A stretch of 64,000 nucleotides of DNA from Bufo bufo (GCF_905171765.1 NC_053398.1:51024338-51088337); one strand, 5' to 3'. Shown: positions 54,002 to 64,000, counted from the stretch's first letter. Numbers and translations are program-made. Notes: generated by a model not told the origin, from the sequence alone.

Positions 54002-54013
54002 AAAAAGGAGGGA
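54002..54013 (+). promoter_or_regulatory. ERV-1 polypurine tract
   Basis: AAAAAGGAGGGA followed by TT and the 3' LTR (TGTGAG), the composition and spacing expected for plus-strand priming. Confidence 0.9.
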
Positions 54014-54015
54014 TT

Positions 54016-54422
54016 TGTGAGAGTCAAGATTTTAACTTCTCCTGTAGTACACATTTGTCTCCACTAGATGGCAAATGTCAATTAGGAGCCTCATGTACAT
54101 TCTCTTTGTTCTAAGATCAATTAGTGAAAGAAAGGAGGAGTTAAGTTGCTATTTTTCAAATGTGCCAATCAACTCAGGAATAAAGTTAGTAAACTACTCC
54201 CTTTTTGTCACAGAGCCAATAAACTTACATCTAGGACCACCCATTTGTCTACCTCATGTTGCCTATATAAGTGTATGTAACTGTAATAAAGGATGAGATA
54301 TTTTCCATGATACCAGCCTGCATTGGTCTCATTAGAGAAAGCTGTATGAGCTCATACTTATAATTCTAACTGATTTGGAGCCACACAAAAGAAGAAGTTG
54401 TGTCGTAGATTTTGCGACGACA
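54016..54422 (+). repeat. ERV-1 3' LTR
   Basis: 407 bp, identical by eye to the 5' LTR except a G/A difference near 54228 and an extra 23 bases (CATTTGTCTCCACTAGATGG and three more) at about 54053. Confidence 0.95.
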
Positions 54423-54426
54423 TACA

Positions 54427-54797
54427 TGTGGAACTGAACAAAAGACTGTATATAGTTAACTGTTTCAGTAAAAGGAAGTTTTGGTTCACTGCAACGTGTG
54501 TTCCTCAATTATTCCTACAATAAACCGGTGTGCCACCATTACCGGCACTGGCATCACAAACTTAAAGGGATCTTGGCACCGGCACATTAAACCTGCAACA
54601 CCCAGGGCACCTCACCTACCACCCGGCCTGGTCCCTATACACAGAGAGTGCCCCAGAGGATCCATGTGCCAGCCTCTCCATCACTGCTGTACGCTTGCCC
54701 AGGGTCCTTCATAAACTGTGAGTAACCAAGAGCAACCCTCGTTTGCCTATTAACCGTGACCTCACCATCGCAATACCTTGCAGGGCTGCGTACTGCA
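54427..54797 (+). repeat. X1 3' LTR, second part
   Basis: Continuation of 45344-46013 after ERV-1; it ends GCGTACTGCA and is followed by the CACA duplication. Confidence 0.9.
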
Positions 54798-54801
54798 CAC
54801 A

Positions 54802-55006
54802 CAGCAGAGAGTGAGGAGGTTGCAGGTAGAGCGGATGAGGATGGTGCAGAAGTGGAAGGCTGAGTGAGCCACTCAACCAACTCTGGTGCGCCCTTTGAAG
54901 TTATAGCATGCGCCTTCTCCAACTTTCCACTTAGGCTCCGGCCTGGTGCACCTGCCCGACCCCTACCATCCCTGCGGAACGGTCTGCCTCTTCCTCTGCC
55001 TGTCAT
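54802..55006 (-). pseudogene. ORF fragment of the outer hAT-like element, proximal part
   Basis: Starts MTGRGRGRPFRRDGRGRAG at 55006, then LEKAHAITSKGAPELVEWLTQPSTSAPS, and reaches X1. A Gly/Arg-rich start followed by VEWLTQPS-like and Ser-rich sequence is plausible for a transposon protein N-terminus. The distal part may be 39871-40236. Confidence 0.45.
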
Positions 55007-55049
55007 TTTCTAGATAACCCTCTGCCTAAGTCTGTAGAGAAGAGCAGTA

Positions 55050-55790
55050 TTTGTGGAAGAAGGTATATCGCACCCCTTAATCAGTATTTGGTGGAAAAAG
55101 GCATATAGCAATAGCACCCCTCAATCAGTATTTTGCGTGAGAAGGTATATGGCACCCCTCAATCAGTATTTGGCAGAAACAATTATATAGCACCCCTCAA
55201 TCAGTATTTGGCGGAAACAGGTATATGGCACCCCTCAATCAGTATTTGGTGGAAACAGGTATATGGCACCCCTCAATCAGTATTTGGTGGAAGCAGGTGT
55301 ATCGCAGCCCTCAATCAGTATTTGGTGGAAGAAGGTATATAGTAATAGCACCCCTCAATCAGTATTTTGTGGAAGAAGGTATATGGCACACCTCAATCAG
55401 TATTTGGCGGAAACAGGTATATGGCCCTCAATCAGTATTTGGTGGAAGAAGGTATATAGCAATAGCACCCCTCAATCAGGATTTTGTGGAAGAAAGTATA
55501 TGGCACTCCTCAATCAGTATTTGGCAGAAACAGGTATATGGTACCCCTCAATCAGTATTTTGTGGAAGCAGGTGTATCGCAGCCCTCAATCAGTATTTGG
55601 TGGAAGAAGGTATATAGCACCCCTCAATCAGTATTTGGCGGAAACAGGTATATAGCACCCCTTAATCAGTATTTGGCAGAAACTGGTATATAGCACCCCT
55701 CAATCAGTATTTGGCGGAAACAGGTATATAGCACCCCTCAATCAGGAATTTGTGGAAGAAGGTATATCGCAGCCCTCAAGCAGTTTTTAG
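55050..55790. repeat. 38-bp minisatellite, about 18 units
   Basis: Units GTATATGGCACCCCTCAATC plus AGTATTTGGCGGAAACAG repeat from about 55060, some with an inserted AGCAATAG (45 bp). Because 38 is not a multiple of three, the same peptide (LNQYLAET) appears in rotating frames, so long open frames occur in all three plus-strand frames. These are not genes. Confidence 0.93.
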
Positions 55791-56000
55791 GGGGGCAACA
55801 GTTATATCACACCCGTTGCAATTAGTTACTCTAATAGCGTTTGTCCCTCTATCTAGCTGCAGTATCGCAGCAGAACCGCACACAACTGCTGCACAATACA
55901 AATATTGATTGTGCAAAGATCGCTAAAAAAAAAGTGACTTTCTTACTTGTATTGCTGTGCCAAGAAAACGCTGGACGTGCGCTACAGCATTCACAGATTA
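55791..56000. other. Interior of the outer hAT-like element
   Basis: Non-coding sequence (TAGCTGCAGTATCGCAGCAG, TGTGCAAAGATCGC) between the minisatellite and X2. Confidence 0.4.
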
Positions 56001-56010
56001 ATTCGGCATT

Positions 56011-57472
56011 GTGGGATTCGCCATATTCGGTAAAATGGCACCTCATCTTCATGCCCAGAGACAAAGGAACAAAGGAACGCCCTCTCAGGAGCGCAAAAAT
56101 GCTGTTTACGCCCCCCAGAAGCGGGAAAATCTAGCGACACCCCCTCAAGAAAGGCGCGAAGATGTCGAATACGCCCCTTCAGGAGCGGGAAAAATAGAGA
56201 CTGCCCACCATGAACTTTCTATTGTGGACCGAGGTGATAAAGTCTCCACCCCCTGGGCTGCGCCCTTAGAACCTGTTACCTGCCAGAGGGAAGAAGACAC
56301 CAAGATGGCGTTTCCCCAACCTCGGTGGAACCAGATGGCGATTTGTGGAGAAGCCGTCTATGAGGAGCGTCCACCGGAGATCCATATCTCCCAGATCCTG
56401 AGGAAAAGTGGGCCCTCAGTATTCGCTATCGTACCAGAGGCTGTGGATTCCTCCCTGACCAAGACGGATGTCCCGCTGACCTTACCCAGCATTCCAGAGG
56501 AGGTCACCGCTGAAGTCCCGCTTTCTACTCACAAAGACTTGGACTTAATCAAGTTCCGGAGGCCGTAGATCCCTCCGCCTTGTCAAGCGCTCCCACAGAA
56601 AATCAAGCGCCACCCCATATGGGCACAGACGCACAACCTGCTTCCACGGAGGACGCCGCTGACGTCGCTGCATCAGCTGTGGAGAAGCCAGTGACCCACA
56701 TGGCGCCAGAGTTTCATGAGTACCACCAGGAGGCACCAGAACCGGCCGCCCGGCCGCAACCACAGGTAGAAGCTGCCGCGCTCCCTGAGGCCCCGGCCCG
56801 ATCCGTGTCCGTCCCTCCGCCACGTCCTGAAACCCCAGCACCGGCCATCAGCCTTAGGCCTACCACGCCACTACCGCCTACTGGTGCGAAATCGAGTACA
56901 CCCCGATGCGGTCCATGCAAGGACTTTTTGCCGCCGGAGTCACACTCCTGGACAAGCCACTTTCCCCTGCCATTACCCCGGAGACCTGGCAGGAGGATCC
57001 AGGCTCTGCGGGCAGTACCCGTTGCCTACAAGAGACCCCGGATGGTCGCATGCACTTCAGGGAGAAGCCCCAACCTGCACCAGCACCTTTGATTCCGGAC
57101 CTGTCGCCACCACCAACCTTGAGAGTGGGACAGATCAACAACAGCATCCTGACCTTCAATCTCAAGGTCCAGCCATGCTTCATGCCACCCTACATGCTGC
57201 CCTGGAAGCAGTCCCAGCAAGCTGCTCCAGCTCTCCCTGCACCCATGCAGCCAGAAGTTCTGCCAGTTCCTGCACCGGCTGTGGATTCTGGTTTGCAGCA
57301 AGCTACTGCAGCATTTTCCAGGCTGTCTGCACAGCCAATCCCTGCAGCCACCGGTAGAGGTCAGTGGCGCACCACTACCAACACTACCCTCAGCTACCAG
57401 CAGAGGCTAGAGCAACCTCTAATGCACTTTAGCAGCTCTAGCAGTAATGAAGAGCTGGACACCTACCTGTAA
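56011..57472 (+). pseudogene. X2 ORF, Pro-rich, frame-broken
   Basis: Three overlapping frames: 56011-56568 (RPPEIHISQILRKSGPSVFA, acidic), 56580-57092 (Pro/Ala-rich, EAPEPAARPQPQVEAAALPE) and 56906-57472 (REKPQPAPAPLIPDLSPPPT, ending SNEELDTYL). I see no cold-shock domain and no enzyme motif. Relation to X1 ORF2 rests on the C-terminus and general composition. At least two frame changes. Confidence 0.5.
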
Positions 57473-58984
57473 GGTGTCCCCACTACAAAAAAATAAAAAT
57501 CGACAAGTGACATTGTTCTGGGAGCCACTCCGTGGACTGCTACCTGACGGGTGAGGACCTGTTTGGCATTTTTGTGTGTTTTAAACGTTTTGTTCCAGGT
57601 TGCCAGTTTTGTCCTCTATCCAGATGGACATGTCAGTTAGGACTCCCCCCATCAGCACTTAACCCCCGCATCTCCAAGTTAACCGTTTTATCCCCTTTCT
57701 CAGGTTACTTGATAGCCTGTTGCTGCTATTAAATATTTTAACCCTTTGGATTATAATTAACTTTTGCCCTGTGGATTGCAAAGAACTTTTATCAATTTCC
57801 AGAGGATTCTACAACTTCAAGCACTTCCAGGAATAAGGACTCAAGTCATTGTTGAGCCTATCCTTGCACTTAATAAATTGCACTATTTTATATAATATGT
57901 TTTACAGCAACATAAAAGCTTGCACCCAAAGAAAAGACTCAAACGTGATACCTGAGCTCTTTGTGCCAAAGAAAAGATTCAAACGTGATACCTGAGCTCT
58001 TTGTGATTGTCCTATTATGATAATTTTGCACTATTGTAACAGTTTACAGTTATGTAACGTTTAAGTAAAATGCCCATTGTGTGTATTATCCCTCCAGATG
58101 CCACAATGAGAATTTATGCACTGTTTAGAATGATTGCACTTACCATTGCACTTAACAAAAAATTTAGCAATTTACTTAAAGTGTGCCTTTTCTACAGCTC
58201 TTGTTCTCTCCCCCCTTCATACGGATTGTATTCACATGGACGCTGAATACTAATGGCCTACACCCGGTGATATATACCCATAGGTACCCAGGGTAGGACC
58301 AAGTGGTAAGTCCTGACAGATCCAATTACTTCACAGGTACCCCTGCTGCTTCGGGAATCATTAGAAGCCCTAGGCTGCTCCTTCCCGCTTGTTAAATGTT
58401 CCGGATTGTTCCCATCCGGAGGTGTCTCATTTCCAGGAGATCCATGGGAACGTACTGCCCTCCTCCAGTGACTAGCCAGAAGACACGGAGACGATAAATA
58501 CCTCCCCTTCTGAGCGTTTGCCTAAGGTAAGGTGCCTCAAGCCTTAGAGCCATATATTCTAGCTTCCTCATAGACATCATAGTGATCGTGCTATAAGCCA
58601 AATTTCTTCAGGCTATGATGCAGGGAAGGGAATACAGGATAAAGCCACCCTTCTATTTGCGGGCTTTGCATTACATAATGGTGGGATTATGGAGTAAAGA
58701 CACCCCCATGCTTTCTTTGATGTTTTAGGGCCAGAACATACAAAGTCAGTCAGTGATGTTTGCTTTGTGCAGTTATAGGTTCACTGGTTATACCAAGAGA
58801 AGGAAACTGTGTGTTGGACACCTTACTCTAGCGGGCAGGAACCTCGAGGAAACCGTTAAATGTTTTGTCTATGTAATATCTTATGTGTAATTCATGCAGC
58901 ACTTTGTATTTATTGGGTACCCAGAGCTTATTCCTCAACCGCCTACCATGGGCCGAGGACGGCTTCACTTAAAGTAATGGGGTA
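57473..58984 (+). other. X2 3' non-coding interior
   Basis: 1.5 kb without credible frames. A 52-bp direct repeat occurs at about 57916-57962 and 57964-58004 (AAAGAAAAGACTCAAACGTG / CCTGAGCTCTTTGTG). The last 50 bases contain GGGCCGAGGACGG and AATGGGGTATG before the LTR. Confidence 0.5.
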
Positions 58985-60048
58985 TGTAACATCCTGAAGT
59001 ATGTCACTAAACTTCTGTTCCCCTGCTTGATAATGTTAAGTGTATGTATATTGTCATCTGGTATGTTTGCATCACTCTCTCCATAATGTATATTTTCTAG
59101 GCCTGTTGTATTGTATATTTGCTGTAATTCCCAATGTACACCAGCAGGTGGCAGCAATATGTAAGCAGACCATGGTTAGTTAATAGATCTAGACTGGAAT
59201 AGTTCATTCCAGGCTAGATTCCCCCTTTCTGAGGAGGAGTGGAATGTTCCCACATCCTACTTCAGAGGGAGGAAGGAAAGTTCTAGGCAGTATGAGCCAC
59301 CCCCCTTCTGGGGTAGGCTGTGTTAGTATGAGCTCCCAGAAACAGGGACCCCAACCAAGGATCCAAGCCTCGGCTGAGGCCCAAGATCAACCTTCCCAGC
59401 CTGAGTCCCTTACCTCAGCTGGTGGACAAAGAAAGCAGCCTTTCACAGAACTATCAGATCTCCAGGAAGACAAAATCATACCCTGCGAGCAGTCCTGTAA
59501 GTAAAGATCCTAAGACAAAGAGAAGATAATTACCTCACCAGCTAGTCAGGCCCAAACCAAGCAGACTAAAGACAGAGCAGAAGATAGATACCTGCCCGTT
59601 TCTCTAGGCATATGACCAGATGCAGAATACATATAAATTCCTGCCACATATTGCCAAAACCTGCTGGGACCCTAGACTAAAGCTGTAACTTGTATGGATC
59701 AAAGCTGCATATCATATCACCAAGTAAAGACAAGTTGGACCCTATTATCTGTGTGGAATCCCATCATTCCTCAATTACTCCTATTAACAACACTCATTTT
59801 GTTGCATGTGAGCCGGGATACAGGAGTCCAGCCGTACTACAGGTAGGAGACACCGTTGACACTACCATATCTGCTATACAGAGACAATATCCCCCTCTGG
59901 CATTCCTCACCTGATACGTGAGCTTATTACATCTTAAAGGGCCCCGCTACAGTACCTGCGCAAGCTGCAACTGGCGTCACAAACTTATACACATATAAAC
60001 TGACCCACTGCATAGCATCCCCACTGACCCAGTGTCCTGCTCATTGCA
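58985..60048 (+). repeat. X2 LTR-like end
   Basis: Begins TGTAACATCCTGAAG and may end TCATTGCA at 60048 (about 1064 bp, similar to the X1 LTR length). It contains CATTCCTCAATTACTCCTAT and ACTGGCGTCACAAACTT, parallels of X1 LTR segments. Only one copy, so the ends are tentative. Confidence 0.5.
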
Positions 60049-60199
60049 GATGTGTCAAGGGTCAAAGTTTGGAGCTATGCAAAAAAATATGGCGCGTTTG
60101 AATATCGCCATATGTTCGCATGTTCGGCGAATCGCGAACGAGCAAAGTTCGCCACGAAACGACCGCTGGGCGAACCACAAGGTCATCTCTATTAATTAG

Positions 60200-62500
60200 T
60201 ATTAGTATTAATTATTACAATTTATGTAGAGCCTTTAAAAAAATGGCTGCCTTCCTTCCAGAGATGGCAGCTGCACGCTAATTGTGCAGCTGCTTTGCAG
60301 AGGGCCCGCTGTCAGTGACAGCACTGCACCCCAGAGAGAAGGCAGGGACCGTTCCTGTGTGTCCCTGCCTTCTAGATCACTGTTTACACAGCACTGAATG
60401 AGCGCTGTGTATAAGATACAGCAAGGAAGCAATGTGCCGCTTCCTGTCCCGACCCTGTGGTCATGTGACCGCAGGGGCCGGGGGAGTGCGGGAGCTGCCG
60501 GGTCTTCCACAGACCTCGATCAGCCCTGCACTGAGGCCGTAAAGCACTGTATAATGCTGTACAGCCTTTCAATAATGAAAAAAAAATAAAAGTGAAGTGT
60601 AAAATAAAGAATAAAAAAATTAAAATAATAGTGTTTTATAAAAAAAAATAATAAAGTTTCACATGTAAAAAAAAAATTTTCCCCTGAATTAAGCCATTTA
60701 AAAAATAGAAAAAAATAAATAATATAGACATATTTGGCATCACCGCATCCGTAACGGCCGTCTCTATAAAAACATCACATCATCTACTTCATCAGGTGAA
60801 CGCCATAAAAAAAATAAAACCTTATGTCAAAAAAGATTTTTTAGTTACTTCACATCACAAAAAACATAATGTTAATCGATCAAAAAGTCGTATGTACCTA
60901 TAGCTTTTTTTTTGTCACCTCACCTCCCAAAAAACATATCATTTAAAAAGTCATATGTACCCCAAAATGGTAGCAATACAAACGTCACCTCATCCCGCAA
61001 AAAAACAAGCCCTCACACAAGACTATAGCCAGAAAAATTAAAAAAATATGGCTTTAAGAAAATGGCAACACAAAAACATGATTTTTTCTCTAAAAATTTT
61101 CTTATTGTGTAAATCGACCGGATCTATAAAGATATCACATGATCTACCCCATCAAGTAAACAGTGTAAAAAAAATAGAAAAATGACACCAAACTGCTTTT
61201 TTGTGACTTTACTTTCCAAATAATGAGATAAAAGCAACCAGAAAGCTTGTCCAACACAAAATAAGCCCTTACGCAGCTCAGTCAACAAAAAAATGAAAAA
61301 GTGATTGCTCTAAAAAACCATGAAAGAAAATTCCATGTTAGAAAATCCAGATGCCGCTCCTTCCGTTCTGAGCCCTGGTGTATCCCCAAATAACATTTTA
61401 CGACCACAATTGGGGTGTTACTGTATTCAGGATAAAATGGGTAGAAAATTGTGGGGGGATATTCCCTGGTTATCCTTTGTGAAAAAGAAAGTTTTGGGCT
61501 AAAGCACCATTTTCTTGTAAAAAAAAAAAAAAAATTTCATTTTCACAGCCAAGTATTATAAATTCCATGAAACTCCTATTGGGTCAAAGGGCTCACTACA
61601 CCCCTTAAAAATTCCTTGGGTGGTGTATTTTACAAAATGTGGTTACTTTTTGGTGGTTTTCACTGTGGGGGTACCTCAGGGTCTCTTCAAATGCAACATA
61701 GCGCCCTAAGACCATTCCAGCAAAATCTGCCGAACAAAAACCATATGGCGCTCCTTGCATTCTGTGCCCTGCCATGTGCCCATACAGCAGTTTACGGCCA
61801 CATATGGGGTGTTTCTGAAAAACTGCAGAATCAGGGTAATAAATATTGAGGTTTGTTTTGTTTTTAACCCTTGATGTGCTACAAGAAAAAAAGATTAAAT
61901 AGAAAATCTGCAAAAAAAAGGTAACATTTTGAAATTTCACATCAATTTTGCTTTAATTCCTGTGGAATACTTAAAAGGTTAACAACATTTTTACAACCAG
62001 TTTTGAATAGTTTGAGGGGTGTAGTTTCTGAAATTGGGTCATTTATGGGGGGTTTCTATTATGTGAGCTCCTCAAAGTGACTTCAGAACTGAACTGGTCC
62101 TTAAAAAAAGTTGATTTTGGATTTTTTTTTTTTCTAAATCAAAAATTGCTTCTAAAATTCTAAACCTTCTAACGTCCTAAAATTTTTTAAGAACATTACT
62201 AAAATGATGCCAAAATAAAGTAGACATATGGTGAATGTTAATTAATGAGTTTTTTATGAGGTATCACTATCTGTCTTAAAAGTAGAGAGATTCAAATTTA
62301 GAAAACAGTGAATTTTTTCAAATTTTCGTTAACTTTTGGATTTTGTTTTATAAATAAAGGTAAAACATATTGACTCAAATTTACCATTTACATGATGTAC
62401 AATGTGTCACGAGAAAACAACCTCAGAATGGCTTGGATAATTAGACCTGGTCAGGAAGGGGGCAAATGGCCCGGTGTGGAAGTGGTAAAGACTATAGGTA
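60200..62500. repeat. AT-rich non-coding interspersed repeat
   Basis: A-run-rich sequence with loosely repeated modules (TATAAAAACATCACATCATC, CTTTTTTTTTGTCACCTCAC, AAGTCGTATGTACC, ACGGCCACATATGGGGTGTT). I recall comparable modules as common in frog genomes, but I cannot name the family. No terminal repeats were found and no open frame is convincing. Confidence 0.5.
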
Positions 62501-63430
62501 AATGTACTACTGAATTTATTAAGCCTGGCACTCATACTCTAATCTTAATAAGATGTGCGCTGGAGTAGGATGCGCCATATTGAAGGGGTTGGTCACTTTC
62601 TGGTTACAGTTGACCAATATGTTTGTAAGATGGTTATATTATACTAATATAGTCTTTGTTGAAATTCTGCGCCATTTTCTATATTTCGTAAGGTATGTCC
62701 CCTTGCTACACGGAGGTCCTGTCCATAAAATGGCTGCTGATGGAGGGTATGTGACCAGGCAAATCACTGTCCCATTCTAATACACTGCACTTGCCATCTG
62801 TACATGCACTGTTGAGAGTTTAGTGCAGGTGCAGTGTGTTAGAATGGAGGAGGCTGAGTGATGTGTCTAGTCACATGACCCTCTATTAGCAGCTATCTAA
62901 CGGACAGCACAGAAGATTTGCCTAATGAGGGGACATGGTTCAAGAAAAATGGCAAACAGCACAGAATATCAACAAAGGATATATTAGTTTCATATAGTCA
63001 TCTTACATACACATTGGTCAACAGTAACTACAAAGTGGCTAACCGCTTTAACCCTTTCTACCCCAGAGGTGTTTTTGTTTTTGCGTTTTTGTTTTGCGCT
63101 CCCTGCCTTCCCAGAGCCATAACTTTTTTATTTTTCAATTCACATAGCCGTATGAGAGCTTGTTTTTTTGCGGACAAGTTGTACTTTCCAGTGCCACAAA
63201 TTAATATTGCATATGATGTAGTGAGAAGGAAAAAAATTCCAAATGGGGTGAGGTCACAGTTTTACGTGTTTTTTATTTACGACATTCAATGTGCGAAAAA
63301 ACTAACCAGTTACTTTCATTCTACATGTTAGTATGAATCTGGGAATATCCTACATGTATAATTTTTAATACATTATGGTACTGATAAAATAAAAAAAAAC
63401 TTGGAAAAAAAAGATCAGTTTTTTATATAT
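62501..63430. other. Non-coding interval with a hairpin
   Basis: A fold-back at about 62771-62845 has arms CATTCTAATACACTGCACTTG and near complement. A long open frame at 62918-63331 lacks any domain and is AT-driven. Confidence 0.45.
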
Positions 63431-63435
63431 ATATA

Positions 63436-64000
63436 CAGTCTTGTGAAAAAATTAGGACACCCTTTGAAAGCATGTGGTTTTTTGTAACATTTTTAATAAA
63501 TGGTTATTTCATCTCCGTTTCAACAATACAGAGAGATTAAAGTAATCCGACTAAACAAAGAAAACTGAAGAAAAGTCTTTTCAAGATCTTCTGTAAATGT
63601 CATTCTACAAAAATGCCTATTCTAACTGAGGAAAAAGATAGGACACCCTTGCCCCTAATAGCGAGTGTTACCTCCTTTGGCTGAAATAACTGCAGTGAGA
63701 CGGTTCTTGTAGCCATCTACCAGTCTTCGACATCGGTCTGAGGAAATTTTACCCCACTCCTCAATGCAGAACTTTTTCAGCTGTGAGATGTTTGAGGGGT
63801 TTCTTGCACGTACAGCCCTTTTCAAGTCACCCCACAGCATCTCAATGGGATTCAAATCTGGACTTTGACTTGGCCATTCCAGGACTCTCCATTTCTTCTT
63901 TTTCAGCCAATCTTTGGTTGATTTACTAGTATGTTTTGGGTCATTGTCATGTTGCATGGTCCAGTTCCGCTTCAGCTTTAATTTTCTAACTGATGGTCTC
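63436..64000 (-). mobile_element. Tc1-like transposon, family 3, truncated by the window edge
   Basis: Inverted-repeat start CAGTCTTGTGAAAAAATTAG at 63436, preceded by TA (63434-63435). It carries the 3' part of a minus-strand transposase; the remainder lies beyond the window. Confidence 0.9.
63655..64000 (-). CDS. Tc1 transposase, C-terminal part (partial)
   Basis: 115 codons open to the window edge, ending at 63655. They include the second catalytic Asp (MQHDNDPKHTSK), the Glu (DLNPIEMLWGDLK) and a C-terminal tail (GYKNRLTAVISAKGGNTRY). No stop or frameshift in the visible part, so an intact gene is possible. It differs clearly from families 1 and 2. Confidence 0.9.
   Translation of the reverse strand, partial: RPSVRKLKLKRNWTMQHDNDPKHTSKSTKDWLKKKKWRVLEWPSQSPDLNPIEMLWGDLKRAVRARNPSNISQLKKFCIEEWGKISSDRCRRLVDGYKNRLTAVISAKGGNTRY

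Larger units (their letters stand above)
46014..54422 (+). mobile_element. ERV-1: young endogenous retrovirus, 8.4 kb
   Basis: LTRs 46014-46397 and 54016-54422, TG...CA, with a 4-bp duplication TACA (46010-46013 and 54423-54426). Order: LTR, Lys-tRNA primer site, splice donor, gag, in-frame TAG, pro-pol, env overlapping the pol end, purine tract, LTR. The LTRs differ by one substitution and one 23-bp indel by eye. In-frame gag-UAG-pol, PPPY and PSAP motifs in Gag, a single CCHC knuckle and a CX6CC Env are gamma/epsilon-like features, combined with a Lys primer. Each gene has one visible lesion (gag TGA, pol TAA, env frameshift), so this copy is defective. It lies inside the 3' LTR of X1. Confidence 0.96.
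40238..54797 (+). mobile_element. LTR element X1 with a cold-shock-domain ORF
   Basis: 5' LTR 40238-42849 (1027 bp without its Tc1 insertion), primer-site-like sequence, two overlapping ORFs, 3' LTR 45344-46013 plus 54427-54797 (split by ERV-1). CACA flanks both ends (40234-40237 and 54798-54801); the family's solo LTR also shows a 4-bp duplication. LTRs differ by roughly 4 percent by eye. The 2.5-kb interior has no protease, RT, RNase H or integrase, so the element is non-autonomous. Its ORF1 contains a cold-shock domain, unusual for retroelements. Confidence 0.85.
56001..60048 (+). mobile_element. LTR element X2, relative of X1, 5'-truncated
   Basis: Interior with a broken ORF (56011-57472), a long non-coding 3' part (57473-58984) and one LTR-like end (58985-60048). 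It shares with X1 the ELDTYL ORF ending, the GCCGAGGACGG block and TATG before the LTR, and an LTR segment TGGCGTCACRAACTT. No 5' LTR is found; the left boundary near 56000 is approximate. Confidence 0.55.
39777..60191. mobile_element. hAT-like outer element, 20.4 kb with all its insertions
   Basis: Left end TAGTGATGGACGAACATCGG, right end reverse-complemented TAGAGATGACCTTGTGGTTC, then GTTCGC/TTCGCGA-rich subterminal sequence on both sides. Flanks TTGGTTAG (39769-39776) and TTAATTAG (60192-60199) match at 6 of 8 bases, as expected for an aged hAT duplication. Contents: LTR element X1 (40238-54797) with a Tc1 and ERV-1 inside, a 38-bp minisatellite, and LTR element X2. Two minus-strand ORF fragments flank X1. 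Pairing of these two ends is inference; two separate related elements are possible. Confidence 0.55.

Noticed and set aside
55133..55693. Frames of up to 130 residues with the LNQYLAETGIW repeat; possible repeat protein or CRISPR-like array
   Set aside because: The 38-bp unit is a contiguous minisatellite without unique spacers, and three frames are equally open. CRISPR arrays do not occur in vertebrate nuclear DNA.
60060..60190. CGAA/TTCG-rich stretch as a possible CpG island promoter
   Set aside because: It is the subterminal inverted repeat of the hAT-like element, with a counterpart at 39777-39870.
62918..63331. 137-residue open frame in the AT-rich right part
   Set aside because: No domain, no splice or promoter support, composition-driven; the frame contains simple A/T runs.
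1..64000. tRNA, rRNA or snRNA genes
   Set aside because: I looked for cloverleaf-type A/B boxes and conserved small-RNA cores and saw none; only tRNA-complementary primer sites of LTR elements are present. A tRNA/Rfam scan would settle this.

Overview
This is vertebrate nuclear DNA, almost certainly from an anuran amphibian (species not resolvable). The evidence is one intron-split vertebrate hormone gene, no operon-like gene packing, and dense families of transposable elements and MITEs of the kind I associate with frogs and toads. That taxonomic call is recollection plus inference.

Layout. 1-7.5 kb: a complete three-exon glycoprotein hormone alpha-2 gene (gpha2, + strand, 127 aa), whose second intron carries a Tc1 transposon and a TTAA-flanked element. 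7.9-14.3 kb: a hAT-type MITE broken by a second Tc1 family, then three Harbinger-type MITEs set back to back with only a shared TAA between them; the middle one holds a 924-bp palindrome. 14.6-24.7 kb: a minus-strand endogenous retrovirus (ERV-2) with paired LTRs, a 5-bp target duplication, a largely lost integrase, and an env split by a 3-kb hAT-type element full of G-rich minisatellite. 24.9-26.9 kb: a three-exon MADF/BESS-type gene with one internal stop. 27.2-32.3 kb: nested MITEs, a solo LTR and a long-inverted-repeat element. 32.5-33.8 kb: a broken PIF/Harbinger transposase with a 77-nt intron, convergent with the MADF gene and possibly its original partner. 34.1-37.7 kb: a MITE invaded by a non-autonomous LTR element (one ORF, 30-residue repeats).

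39.8-60.2 kb is one 20-kb nest. A hAT-like outer element was invaded by LTR element X1, whose ORF encodes a cold-shock domain and which shows no pol. X1's 5' LTR was hit by a Tc1 copy, and its 3' LTR by a very young retrovirus (ERV-1: gag, pro-pol, env; LTRs differ by one base plus a 23-bp indel). The same outer element holds a 38-bp minisatellite and a second, 5'-truncated relative (X2). 60.2-63.4 kb is AT-rich non-coding repeat, and a third Tc1 family runs off the right edge.

ERV-1 gag, pol and env each carry one inactivating change that I can see. Besides the Lys-tRNA primer site and in-frame gag-UAG-pol layout, its Gag carries an apparent RanBP2-type zinc finger in addition to the usual CCHC knuckle. 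The cold-shock-domain LTR element and this Gag zinc finger are the two observations I consider most likely to be undescribed. Coordinates of element ends come from target-site duplications and terminal repeats read by eye.
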